In this document: one piece after another, positions 30,920 to 40,607 of the stretch
Layout of the letters: each line of letters begins with the position of its first letter
How positions within the stretch are numbered: the stretch's first letter is position 1
Assembly (NCBI GenBank): GCA_002077065.1
Contig: NAJO01000076.1
Location: forward strand, 58,182 to 122,181
DNA from: Cryoendolithus antarcticus
Taxonomy: Eukaryota > Ascomycota > Dothideomycetes > Cladosporiales > Cladosporiaceae
DNA: 64,000 nt
Direction of reading: 5' to 3'
Made by a program: the position numbers and the translations under genes
Notes under the pieces: generated by a model
What the model saw: only the letters and a program-made list of their open reading frames with translations
What the model was told of the DNA's origin: nothing
Database searches by the model: none

Positions 30920-32151
30920 TTAGCCTCCGATGTGTCGCTCGCTCTCTGGCTTCCACGAGCCTGAGCATCAGTCAGTCAAATGAAACCAGGAGAATTTTGC
31001 TGCAAGGAGTACTCACCTTCGAAAGCATGCTGCACCATCGCCTGAGGGTCATCAACTTCCCCTGCACCCATCTGCCCAACGCCTGGCGAGAAGGCTGTGA
31101 TGGGCAATACGATGACGTCTCCCACCTTCTTCGCTTGCTTGATCCCCGTGAAATGTTGCCAAGTGATATTGCCCTTGCTAGTGGCCATATCAAAGAACTC
31201 TGGGTTATTGAAGAACTTGAAGACGGCATCTGTCCAGATCGCTGGCCCGGTGAACTCGACGATACTCTTGATAGCCTTCTTGTTCAGTATGCCTGCGCGT
31301 TTGCGCCGTAGGGTCTCCTCGGTGATACTGGCGACGATGTCGACAAGGACGGGATGTCCAGGCTTGGATTGTATGGTCCATTGGCAGAACTGGATGCGGC
31401 GGGAGTACCAGTCGTGCCAGTCCGGACGCTCAGGGTCGGCTTCGATACCAATAACAAGACCGTAAGTATTGCGCGGCACTTCGGCGGGGACCCACTCGAC
31501 TGCTGACTTGATTGCGGTCGTGTCGATGTCCGTGTAGATGCCTCCTCGAGCCAGCAGAATCAGGTAGCGGAAGAAGTCGGCCTTCAGAACCGGCTCTGGC
31601 AGCGCCTCATATGCTTCCTGGATCTCCGGAAGAGCAGCGTAGAAGAGGCGGATGAGATGCGAGGCGACAGAGTCGGTGATGACTTCGTGGATGAATGAAG
31701 GATGTAAGTCTGACCATGATGCCTCTGCTGGTCTGAAGTCTTCCCCAAACTCTCCTTCTGCCGGTGTGTACTTCCATGTCTGCCAAATGTATGCTGGAAA
31801 CTTTCCTTCCGAGTCGTAGGGAAACGTATACTGCAATGCCTTGCGCAATGGCTGAGCCTTGAGATCTCCGATAGGGATTTGCGGCTTCAGCTTCTTCGCC
31901 AGCGCGACGTGTCCGTCATGATCAATCGCAGACGCTATGCCTGATGATACAGCCTTCGGTGCCTCTGCGCCTGTCGCCGGCTCAGGCGCGGTCTCTTGTA
32001 TCCGCTTGTTATCGGAATAGCTACCAGTCGGCTTCGGAGAGTTGGCGTTGATAGGCGCAACAGCAGGTTCGCTGGTGTGGGTGTTTCGCAGAAGGAGGAA
32101 GAGCGTCAAGATCACACTGGCTACTGCGAGAGCCCGTCGGGGTGTGAGCAT
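30920..32151 (-). CDS. Och1-like alpha-1,6-mannosyltransferase family GT32
   Basis: Golgi glycosyltransferase related to Och1, which starts outer-chain N-glycan mannosylation. Exons 31017-32151 and 30920-30960 give 391 aa. The 56-nt intron (GTGAGT; CTGAC/CTGATG branch area; CTCAG) splices to FEGSWKPESERHIG, the standard Och1-type C-terminus. Near the N-terminus is a signal anchor (ALAVASVILTLFLLL). The catalytic region includes IPIGDLKAQPLRKALQYTF, PAYIWQTWKYTPAEGEF, PVLKADFFRYLILLARGG and IYTDIDTTA, the DxD motif. GNITWQHFTGI and VIVLPITAFSPGVGQMGAG follow. Filamentous fungi have several Och1 paralogues, so orthology to Och1 itself is not claimed. Confidence 0.93.
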
Positions 32152-34967
32152 TGCTGCTCACCAGTCAATGGTTGTTGCGGCAAAAGTGTGGAGGAACGCA
32201 GCCAAGAGCCGCTCTCACTGCGGGTCGCTCGAGGGTTTTGAGGTTGTGTATCCACCAGCATCTAGCCAGGGGTTTGACGTTTCCGTTTGGTCGTACGTGA
32301 GCTTTGTGATCCAGACGGAAGGGGAGGATCCGGGAGGTGAGGATCCGGTGGTAGCAAGGCTGGTGATATGTTACTTTCAATGCACGCCGTCACGACGTGA
32401 CTGAACGCGCTGCGACAGCATCGTGAAGCAGTCAGGGAAGAGTGGGGATTTGTGATAACACGGGAAAAGTGGTGAGCAGAGGTGTAACCTGGACTGCATT
32501 GGGGAGTGGATAACATGCGGAATCCGGACAACGGCAGGTGCACGTACTGTGATCGCGAGGTTTATTTCAGGGCAGAGCTGACCACGCTGCTTGGCCAATC
32601 GTTGTGGTGATGTGCTGCGGAAGCCTTCGAGGCTGTGTACAACGCACCATTTCAAGAAAGAAGCCCTGCATACGATGGCGCAACGACGATGGTCAGTCTG
32701 ACAATGTTTGAACAACTTGCGCTACCGACCGTTGAGGTCTGCGTGTTGCGAGGCGTTTCATGTATAGACCGGGATGAGGTCACATCAGACGACATGTGAA
32801 TATACGAGCTGCAGCAATATTCTTGCCGGCTATGCCTCACCACATACTGTTCATAGTACGTGAAGGCTGCTATGCACACGCCTGATGCTCAGCCGACTAG
32901 TGCATGGCAACAGTGCGAAGTCAGCGATCACAGCTGCCAGCCACCACCGAGCTACCCGGTCTCATACCACCCGGCTCATTCTGGTATCCATTCCGAACAT
33001 GGATCATTGCTTCATCCTGCCGCTGATTTCTGTCGTCTGGATCATACCGCAGCTGAACAACTGGCTGTGATAATCGTCTTGAACTCCTTCGCTGACTGTC
33101 ATGTCAACAAAGACGCCTACGAGGGCTCGCATCCTTTCCGTATTCCTCGCCAAATCCTCTGCCGGATCGCCGTTTTAGCTTCGGGATTGGAAACGCCAAT
33201 CACCAAGCCTGAACGGCACAGAGAGCTCCCCGGGCCCGGCGCATGCTAGCCACGCGTCAATCACGATGTCGTTGTCATCAATGCATCTTCCATGTTCTTC
33301 AGAGCATTGGTGATCTATCTGACAGGAATGGAAGAGCGAGACCATTAATCAGGAGTTGTAAAGTTGGTGAAGCGTAACACGTCCTCAATCTCATTGGCAG
33401 CGCGGAATCGACATGGACTTGATCGAGCTGTGGACGATGGAGAGCCGCAGCATGCTTACCCGCGGACTGATACGGACGCGTGCATGCTGCTGCGGTTCCC
33501 GATCAGCATCACCCATGGCTATGGCCCCGATTAGCGGTTAGCTGGCTGGACAGGCTGTCAATGGCATACCATTTGCAGTCACTGGCACTCCTTGCACGCT
33601 CACTGCGTACATCTGAAGCGATCGCAGCCGCACTTGCGCTCCTTCAACCATCGATTGCGACCGGAGCGACCTTTTTTGCTCCATGCGTTGGATATCCAAA
33701 TCGTAACGCCAAGCTTTCTTTAGGCCAACCTAAATTCCCAGCTTCGGCTGCGCCTGCCCTCGGCTTCGATCATCGACATTGATGAGCTTCAATGTAATGC
33801 TGTCACCGTCGCTTTGAAGTTGACGCGGTCGGTAATACCGGCGACTGCTCGAGGAGTAAAGGCTCGCTCTTGCTGCAGACTTGACGGGCAGTATTGCCGC
33901 CACGATGATGTGCTACTGGATAATCCGAGCAACACAGCAAGGGGCCTCTGTCATCGATCCACCTTGCCTCTGCTGGTATTCGGAAGAACGATGCGCATCG
34001 TTCTTTCATGGGATGCGCGCACACAGCTTAACAGTCGTCGCACCCAGCGCGAGGCTGGGAGCTTCGTCCAATGCTTGTCCGAGGAGCAAACCAATTGCCT
34101 AGACTGCCTTCCTGCATTCCTGGCTTCCTGGCTTCCTCCTTCTTCCAACCCTCGGGCTGTCTCCAAAACACTACGCTTCTTGAGCGTACCAGTACAATTT
34201 CCAGGCTCATATGTCACAAGCAGAATTTTTCAGTGCATGCTAATGTCTCAAGGGCTCAATGTTGTGCTTGACAAAGGACTATGCTCGCCAATATTGTATA
34301 TATTGACGTGGGTTTGCGCACACCGCCATGACTGGCGCGCATTAAGCCCCCTTCCCAGTCTTCATACGCATCATGGTTCGAGGCTCTACGCCACCAGAGC
34401 AACGCGAGCAACGAGATGCAGGAATCTGCAAGCTGAAAACGCTGCTCTGATGGCTGGGAAGACACGGACCAAGCACATGTTGCTACCAACGATCGTGCAA
34501 CGCGACAGGTAGCTACTGCTTGTCCAGGCATTCTACAACAACGATGTCTATCGCAGCGTTGGAGGCGACGCGGTGAATCGTGAGGGCCAAGCGACGATAT
34601 ACGACGCTGCTGCGGTTGCGAACGAGGTGTTGGGCGGCAATGACGACTGTCAGGATGTGGACAGATCAGGGAGAGTACCCTGACCGCCCTCGCGCGAACG
34701 GAATTTTGTGGAAGCCATGAGCATGTGGATGGCAAGCGTGGTGATTTTCCTTTTATGCTGGAGTGTCAAGCTGTACCAAATATACACATTACAGGACGGA
34801 ATCCAGATTGTGCAGGAAGGGGTCAATCGCCGACTGCAGGCATACATGCGCGAGTGTGACTGCGGCATAGTCAGCAGGATGGCTACAGGGTACATGAATC
34901 TGAACCGAGCTATGGAGAGAATCATGGAGGAATGGAGCCATGCAGTAACCCATCCTACTCTACCCTC
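32152..34967. other. 2.8-kb gene-poor stretch
   Basis: The longest gene-free interval of the window. Open frames are short and without domains. A 59-codon open stretch at 34513-34683 (LLLVQAFYNNDVYRS...) looks faintly coding and BTB-like, but has no start. The left part should hold the GT32 promoter. No transposase, terminal repeats or RNA gene seen. Confidence 0.45.
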
Positions 34968-35524
34968 TCAACCCCCCGTGGGATGCGTTGGGTCAATCCA
35001 CCTCACCTCCTCCGGCTTCTCCACCGGTTCCACATCCGGCAGATTGATCGCGATCGCCTCATTATCACTCCTCACTAGAACACACTCCAGCGTCTCGTCC
35101 TTCATGGCGTTAATCTCCTGGTGCGGGACGTAAGGCGGGACGAATATGAAGTCTCCAGGTCCAGCTTCGGCGGTGAACTCGAGTTTCTCGCCCCAGCGCA
35201 TGCGGGCCTTGCCTTTCACGATGTAGATCACAGATTCGAGGTGGCCATGGTGATGTGCGCCGGTCTTGGCGTCGGGGTGGATCTGGTGTATGTTAGTCGC
35301 AGGGCTTATAAGGAGAGGCGTCCGATCCACTCGATGAGTCTTACATGCACTGTTCCAGCCCATAGCTTTTGTGCACCAGTCCTAGCTAGATTGATGGCGG
35401 CTGCTCGATTCATGCCAGGTGTCTGAGCGGTGTTGCTGTCGAGCGAGTCTGCTTTGACTACACGAACGCCTTCGTGCTTCCAGCCATCTGCTGGCGGCGG
35501 CGGTATTGCTTCGTGGTCTGTCAT
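34968..35524 (-). CDS. Cupin-domain protein (cupin_2 type)
   Basis: Small single-cupin protein; members bind a metal ion and act as dioxygenases, isomerases or sugar-binding proteins, and the substrate here cannot be told. Exons 35345-35524 and 34968-35282 (62-nt intron, GTAAGA donor, CACCAG acceptor) give 164 aa. Cupin motif 1 is HPDAKTGAHHHGHLESVIYI (His pair, Glu) and motif 2 is PGDFIFVPPYVPHQEINA (with His). The N-terminus has GVRVVKADSLDSNTAQTPGM. It resembles fungal proteins annotated as cupin or RmlC-like. No signal peptide, so cytosolic. Start chosen at ATG 35524; the frame is open a little further but without ATG. Confidence 0.9.
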
Positions 35525-36162
35525 GCTGTCGGACGAGGGCAATGACAAGATGTGTTGTGGTGCTCAGAGCAGGTACAAGATAATGCGCGAGATCCAAATT
35601 GGGAGTGAAGTAGCAAAGGGCTAGCTCTCATGTCTTTGCAGATAGGTAAAACAAAGAAGTGGAAGAAAGGTACTTATCATCGTCAAGGACTTGAATCGCA
35701 GCAACCCCCTGGCACAATCAGCTGGAAGCATGCCCCTCATGCTAAGCAGCCCGAGGCTTGAAGCACCACAGCTAGAGAAGTCGCCGTCTTGATAGTACCG
35801 CAAAGAATCGTACCCCTTCCGCATGGTCTACAACGATGTCGGCGATCAGTGAGTATCCGCCTGGTTGATAGATGCGTAACGGCAGAGAGGAAGATGAGGT
35901 TCGTGCGGACGATCCCGCTACGACGAACCTGTCACTTTTCGGAGCACTGAGGTTTCATTCCCTCCCCCGTTATGCTGCCACCCGTCAGCGAAGTGCTGAT
36001 GGGTACAAACGCATGAAGGCGAGAGACAAGAAGCGGTCAGTATCAAGAGTCACTCTCAGTCATCCTTTCATCGCACTTTCTTCGCTTGGGTATCTCCTTC
36101 TAGCAGTCAACTCGCTTCACCCAAAAACCTCAGCTCCACCAACCACAACACGGCACCACAGC
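35525..36162. other. intergenic region between divergent genes
   Basis: Upstream region shared by the cupin gene and the SRR1-domain gene. The frame of the latter is open from an ATG at 35872, but that 97-residue extension looks untranslated. No specific sites recognised. Confidence 0.4.
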
Positions 36163-36948
36163 ATGGCCGACGACGATGATACTTCGTGGACTACCGTCCC
36201 GAGAACGAAGAAGCGAGATCCACCCAAAAGCACCAAAGTCGACGGACGGCGAGCATACCGCCCTGCACCTGGCGTCGCCGCCGAGACCCTGGTCAAGCAG
36301 TTCAACGAGCAGCAACTTATTTGGCGGCGTAGCGAGGCCCGCAACTCGCTCTGCCGCACTCTCGCATTTTTGAAACCCACTGCTGGCTGGGCGATCTCGA
36401 AGGCAGTGTGTCTGGGCTTCGGGAGCTTCTCCGACGAGAATCAGAGTAACAGCCGCCGAACCATGACACAGATGGCTATCTTCATGGATATTGTGAAGCA
36501 TTTGGAGGGTCAAGGGGCGATCAAGATCGAAGCATATGCGCAGGAGGTCAACGCCGTCTTGGACGTTGACAAAACTTTTCTCGCATCGCTGGAGGTAAAG
36601 TTGATCGAGAAGGATTGCTTCGACGACAAGATCGGGCCAGCTGGGGAGCATTTTGGACCGCAGACGTTCGCCTGTGATCTCTTCCTCGAGCACAGCGTTG
36701 AGACTGTGACCGCGCTGGTGGATAGGGACAACAAGCTAGTCATCTCCACTGCGCGTATGTGGGTGGACACATGCTACGTGCTGAAAGTGAGAGAATTTTC
36801 GAAGGAGAAGCAGGCTGCATTCAGAGACTTGATGGATAACAAGTACAATGCTTTCAAGTTCCCGCACTTCAGCGAAGACCCGCACACTGTCGAAGGACTG
36901 TACATTCTCGGACCGAAGCCGCAAGAGGACGACGAGGAGTCTGACTGA
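36163..36948 (+). CDS. SRR1-like domain protein
   Basis: Single exon, 261 aa. Starts MADDDDTSWTTVPRTKKR. The SRR1 pattern appears as CLGFGSFSDE (the conserved GxGSF loop), QMAIFMDIVKHLEG, AVLDVDKTFLASLE, then FLEHSVETVTALVD and LYILGPKP. SRR1 proteins were named from an Arabidopsis clock gene, and the yeast relative (Ber1) is linked to microtubule function. Molecular activity is unknown. ATG 36163 is preferred over 35872 because the extension is not conserved-looking and holds a hydrophobic stretch out of place. The gene converges on the isochorismatase-like gene with only six bases between stop codons. Confidence 0.85.
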   Translation: MADDDDTSWTTVPRTKKRDPPKSTKVDGRRAYRPAPGVAAETLVKQFNEQQLIWRRSEARNSLCRTLAFLKPTAGWAISKAVCLGFGSFSDENQSNSRRTMTQMAIFMDIVKHLEGQGAIKIEAYAQEVNAVLDVDKTFLASLEVKLIEKDCFDDKIGPAGEHFGPQTFACDLFLEHSVETVTALVDRDNKLVISTARMWVDTCYVLKVREFSKEKQAAFRDLMDNKYNAFKFPHFSEDPHTVEGLYILGPKPQEDDEESD

Positions 36949-36954
36949 AGCCGC

Positions 36955-37592
36955 CTATTTGATATCCTTGCTCTGGACAATGGTCGCAAACGCATCCCCA
37001 AGCTCATGCATCACAATCTTCGTCAGGTCCGCTCCAGATGAGCCCGGAATATCGCGATCACCAACAGCATCCTCAGCAACCAGCACATCATATCCGAATC
37101 TGTCAGCATCGCGTGCGGTAGTCGACACGCATACATGCGCCTATCAGCATATCAGTAATCAGTCCGACGCATAATTTCACAAACAGCATCAGGACTACGC
37201 ACCATATACCCCGTCAACACGACCTTCTTCTTCCCTCCACCAAGCAACTCATGCAACTCCGTGTCGGCAAAGGCGCTCGGATGGTTCTTCCTAATGACCT
37301 TCTCCCCGTTCTTCGGCTTCAACTCATCAAACTCCTCCGCCAGCTCGGTCTTCGGCGTGAACACTGGCGCGCCGTCGGGCACTTCGTGCACGACATGGAT
37401 GACTTGTCCCTTGCCTTCGCGGTACTTCTCCAGGAGGCCGGAGATGGCTTTGCGGGTCGACGGAGCGTCAGTGACCTTGAGCTTGCCGGAGGCGTACTCG
37501 TTCTGGGCGTCGATGATGATGAGGGTGGAGTCTGAGGGGGAGGCGGTGGAGGGCTGAGCGCCGAGCATCTCGCGCATGCTTGAGGGTGCCAT
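36955..37592 (-). CDS. Isochorismatase-like cysteine hydrolase
   Basis: Alpha/beta hydrolase of the isochorismatase/nicotinamidase superfamily; such enzymes cleave amides or enol ethers, and the substrate here is unknown. Exons 37203-37592 and 36955-37140 give 191 aa, a typical length. The 62-nt intron has GTGCGT and GATAG ends and a TGCTGATAG branch. Catalytic triad positions are visible: Asp in [10 protein letters not shown], Lys in [10 protein letters not shown], and Cys in [20 protein letters not shown]. The last string spans the splice junction. The C-terminus carries [15 protein letters not shown]. No targeting signal. Confidence 0.92.
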
Positions 37593-38380
37593 GATTAAGT
37601 AGGGAGAAGATATTGAGACAATGGGTGGTATTGGCAGAGGGACCGCTAGTTGGATGGAGGCGATGCGAGCTACACAGCTTATATTACATGCATTACCCAG
37701 AATGTCACCTTCGTCATTGTCAGTCTGCCCCGCGATCTACAACTACCGAGCAGCTGTTGGCTAGATTGTCGACGTCCGGCCGGATGGCCGCTGATCATCT
37801 CATCGTGTGTGTGATTTGAAGTACTTCCGTCAGGGCGAGAGTACTGCGCATGGGCTGCTTGGTGGTTGCAGCGCATGATTCATACTGAATGGCAGCTTGC
37901 TCAAGCGTCATGCGCATAACAATGACATCAATGCCGCCACCTCTAAGCTCACAGCGCCCTGATATTTGCACTAACATACAGCATACGATGTCAGAGAAGG
38001 GAAATTGTCAGTACCAAATCTCTGAACGTGCAGTCGGTCGCGAACAACTTACACTTCCAAGAGGCGGCTCATGGGGATGTGAAACCGGGTCTCCGTCGTC
38101 GATCTATCGATCTACGCCGGCGCTGCAGGTGTGCAAGTGCCTCGTCCGGACAAGTCCAACTCCACTTCTTTGAGTTGCTTTGAGTCGCACCTCTCGGGGT
38201 CCATGCCGCAGCATAATGTGGTCGACATTCGTGCCTCCTGCGCCAGACGTGCATGCAAGTGGCACGACGAGATGTGACAGCAAAGTCAAAGTAAGTGTGA
38301 TGGCAGACCATCTCGTAGGTATTCCTCTTCTTCTGCTCTTCATCACTCTCTCATCCTATCTCTTGGGTGAGCCTCCCACA
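37593..38380. other. intergenic region between divergent genes
   Basis: Upstream region of the isochorismatase-like gene and of the trefoil/coiled-coil gene. The frame of the latter is open from 38180, but the ATG at 38381 has better context (CACAATGG). No gene or repeat seen. Confidence 0.4.
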
Positions 38381-40337
38381 ATGGCAGAAGAGAAACAGAT
38401 TTACCTTGTCTCCGTGTCTAATGGCCTCGTCCTGGCTCACTGCGCCGCTGGCAATCCCTCCGGCGTCGTAGCCCAAAACCGCGGCGACAAAGACAGCGAA
38501 CAGAAATGGGTCGTTGAAGCTGGCGACAAGGAGAACACCATCGCCCTGAAAAACGTCTACAGCGGGAAGTACCTTCACGCCAATGGCGGTGGCAATTGGG
38601 CCACTTGTGGCACGGGCGACAGACAGCTATGGACGGTCTCCAAAGACAGGGTCACGCCGCCCGGGGCTTGCACGTTACAGCCGGTGGAGTATGGGAAGGT
38701 CTATTTGAATCATTTTCAGGGGCAGAGAGTGCCGAAGGGACATCCGGGGATGAAGGTGCATATGTGGCAGTGGGAGGTGAGTGGGTTTGGGCTTGGGTAC
38801 GTCGGTGGGAGATTTGGCTGATACAAGATTATAGGAACCTTGGTCATTTTGTCTGACGTGGTACTTCATGGATGCTGAAATTGGGTTTGGGCCTACCGCT
38901 GTCGGAGCGCCTGCCGGGGCAGGTGAGAGTAGTAAGTCGAAGGAGGAGCTTGCTGCGAAGGTGAAGGATCTGGAGGAGCGGGAGGCCATGCTTGCGCAGA
39001 AGACCAAGGACAATGATACCAAGTCAGAGTCTGACAAGTCTGCAAGTGCGGAGGTTGAGAAGCAGCGAGAAGAGTTGGAAAAGCGGGAAGCTGAGCTAGC
39101 AAAGAAGACTGAGGAGCAGTCCACCAAGGCTGAGTCGGATAGTAAAGCTGCCGAAGACATGAAGCGACAGCGTGAAGAGCTTGAGAAGCGTGAGGCAGAC
39201 CTTGCGGAGAAGATGAAGAATCAAGCAGCGGAGCAAGATAAGGAAGGTCAGGAATCGAACAGGCAGAGCAGTGAACGTGAAGACGAGCTGGAAAAGAAGT
39301 TGAAAGACGTCGATGACCGCCAGAAAGAGCTTGATGAGAGAGAAAAGAAGCTTGGAGAACAGGCTGATACAAAGGGCAGAGACGCAAGCGAAGCTGACTC
39401 GCAAGCCACGCGTGAGCAGGAAAAGAAAGAAGAGGACCTACAGAGGCGTGAGACAGAGCTTGATGAGCGTGAGAAGCAGCTGAAAGACTCTAGTAACAAG
39501 AAGGACTCGCAGTCAAGCGAGGAGGTGAAGACGCAGAAGGAAGACCTCGAGAAACGCGAGAAAGCTCTCAGCGACCGCGAGAAGCAAGCCAAAGAAGAGG
39601 TCGACACAGTCATCTCACAGCGGCGCAAGGAGCTTGATAACCAGGCTCAGAAGCAGAGTGACGAGCAGAACAAGAAGGCTCAAGAGTTGCAGAAACGTGC
39701 GAAGGAGCTAGCGAAGCGGGAGAAGCTTCTGCAGGAGAAGACCGATGCAGATACGAAGCGGAATACTAAGGTCAACGGTGCATCAGGCTGCAGCCATCCA
39801 TCAGAGCACGACGCCAGAACCAAAGACCTCGATGCTCGCGAGCGGGCCTTGACAGAGCGAGAACAGCAGCTGGCCTCTCCTCAGAACACTGCTCAACCTA
39901 ACGGCCACTCCGGCAAAGACCAAGAAAGCATTGACCAAGCTAGCAAACCCAAGAGAAGAGCTCCGCCAAAGCTCGCATCCGGCGGAGCGTACAAAGCAAA
40001 CTCGACCAAGTCTCGCACGCCTATTGAGAAGCCAGCAACGCCCTCTGTCAAATCACCTCCCTCGGACAGCGCGAGCAATGCGCCCGAAGACTCCCGTTTC
40101 TCCGACCTTCAGAAGCGGATGGAGAAGCTTGAAGCCCGACTCGCAGCCAGCCAGACGAAGCAGACCGACCCCGTGACGTCCAAGGCGTCTTCGAAAGCAG
40201 GAGCTGGTAAGGTCAGTGGGACGAAGGACGCGCAGAGTAATGGGCACAAGGAGAAGCCTAAGGTGCTCGAGTGTCGCTGCGGCGCCATGCCTGCGCATCC
40301 AGGCAGGAGGGCGGTGGGTTATGTGTATGAGAACTGA
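38381..40337 (+). CDS. Beta-trefoil (ricin-B-like) plus long coiled-coil protein
   Basis: Unusual two-part protein of 632 aa. Exons 38381-38776 and 38835-40337 (58-nt intron, GTGAGT, TATAG, phase 0). Residues 1-145 look like a beta-trefoil: IYLVSVSNGLVLAHCAAG, DSEQKWVVEAGDKENTIALK, SGKYLHANGG, DRQLWTVS, HMWQWEEPWSFCLTWYF. Such folds bind sugars or proteins; carbohydrate binding is inferred. Residues 165-430 are an almost uninterrupted coiled coil built from repeats of the type EELEKREAELAKK. The tail is Ser/Pro/Lys-rich with a second short coil (FSDLQKRMEKLEARLAAS) and a last Cys pair (LECRCGAMPAHPGRR). No signal peptide or membrane span, so intracellular. Possible scaffold; function unknown. 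Confidence 0.75.
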
Positions 40338-40607
40338 ATAGCATGGGTGTAGAAAGGAATAAAAGTGACTCAGGCGCGTCGAAAAGTACTTAGGTTGCAG
40401 GAGTATCACTGTCGCACTAAAAGCATCACCCAAGCATCCACAAAGTACCGCAATGACCCAATACAGCCCACAAAGCGCTCACAGTGATGTCGGGTATGAC
40501 ACTCATGGGCTTCATCTCGATGGCATGAACAATATCCCCTCCATATCTTCATACTCATACATAAGTCTTCCCAACTGTCATCCCCTCCTCCAAAACGCCC
40601 GCAGCAC

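Noticed and set aside
28545..32151. A secondary-metabolite gene cluster around the two glycosyltransferases
   Set aside because: No polyketide synthase, NRPS, terpene cyclase or P450 is present in the window.
32860..33249. 129-codon plus-strand frame
   Set aside because: No domain, atypical composition, no supporting context; looks like chance open frame.
35872..36162. 97-residue N-terminal extension of the SRR1-domain protein
   Set aside because: Not like the family, contains an isolated hydrophobic stretch, and the ATG at 36163 has a good context.
40406..40607. C-terminal extension of the ROM2 frame with an Arg/Gly/Cys-rich tail
   Set aside because: The open frame crosses a good GTATGT donor at 40810. 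Splicing to 40751 gives the family C-terminus and a stop at 40608.
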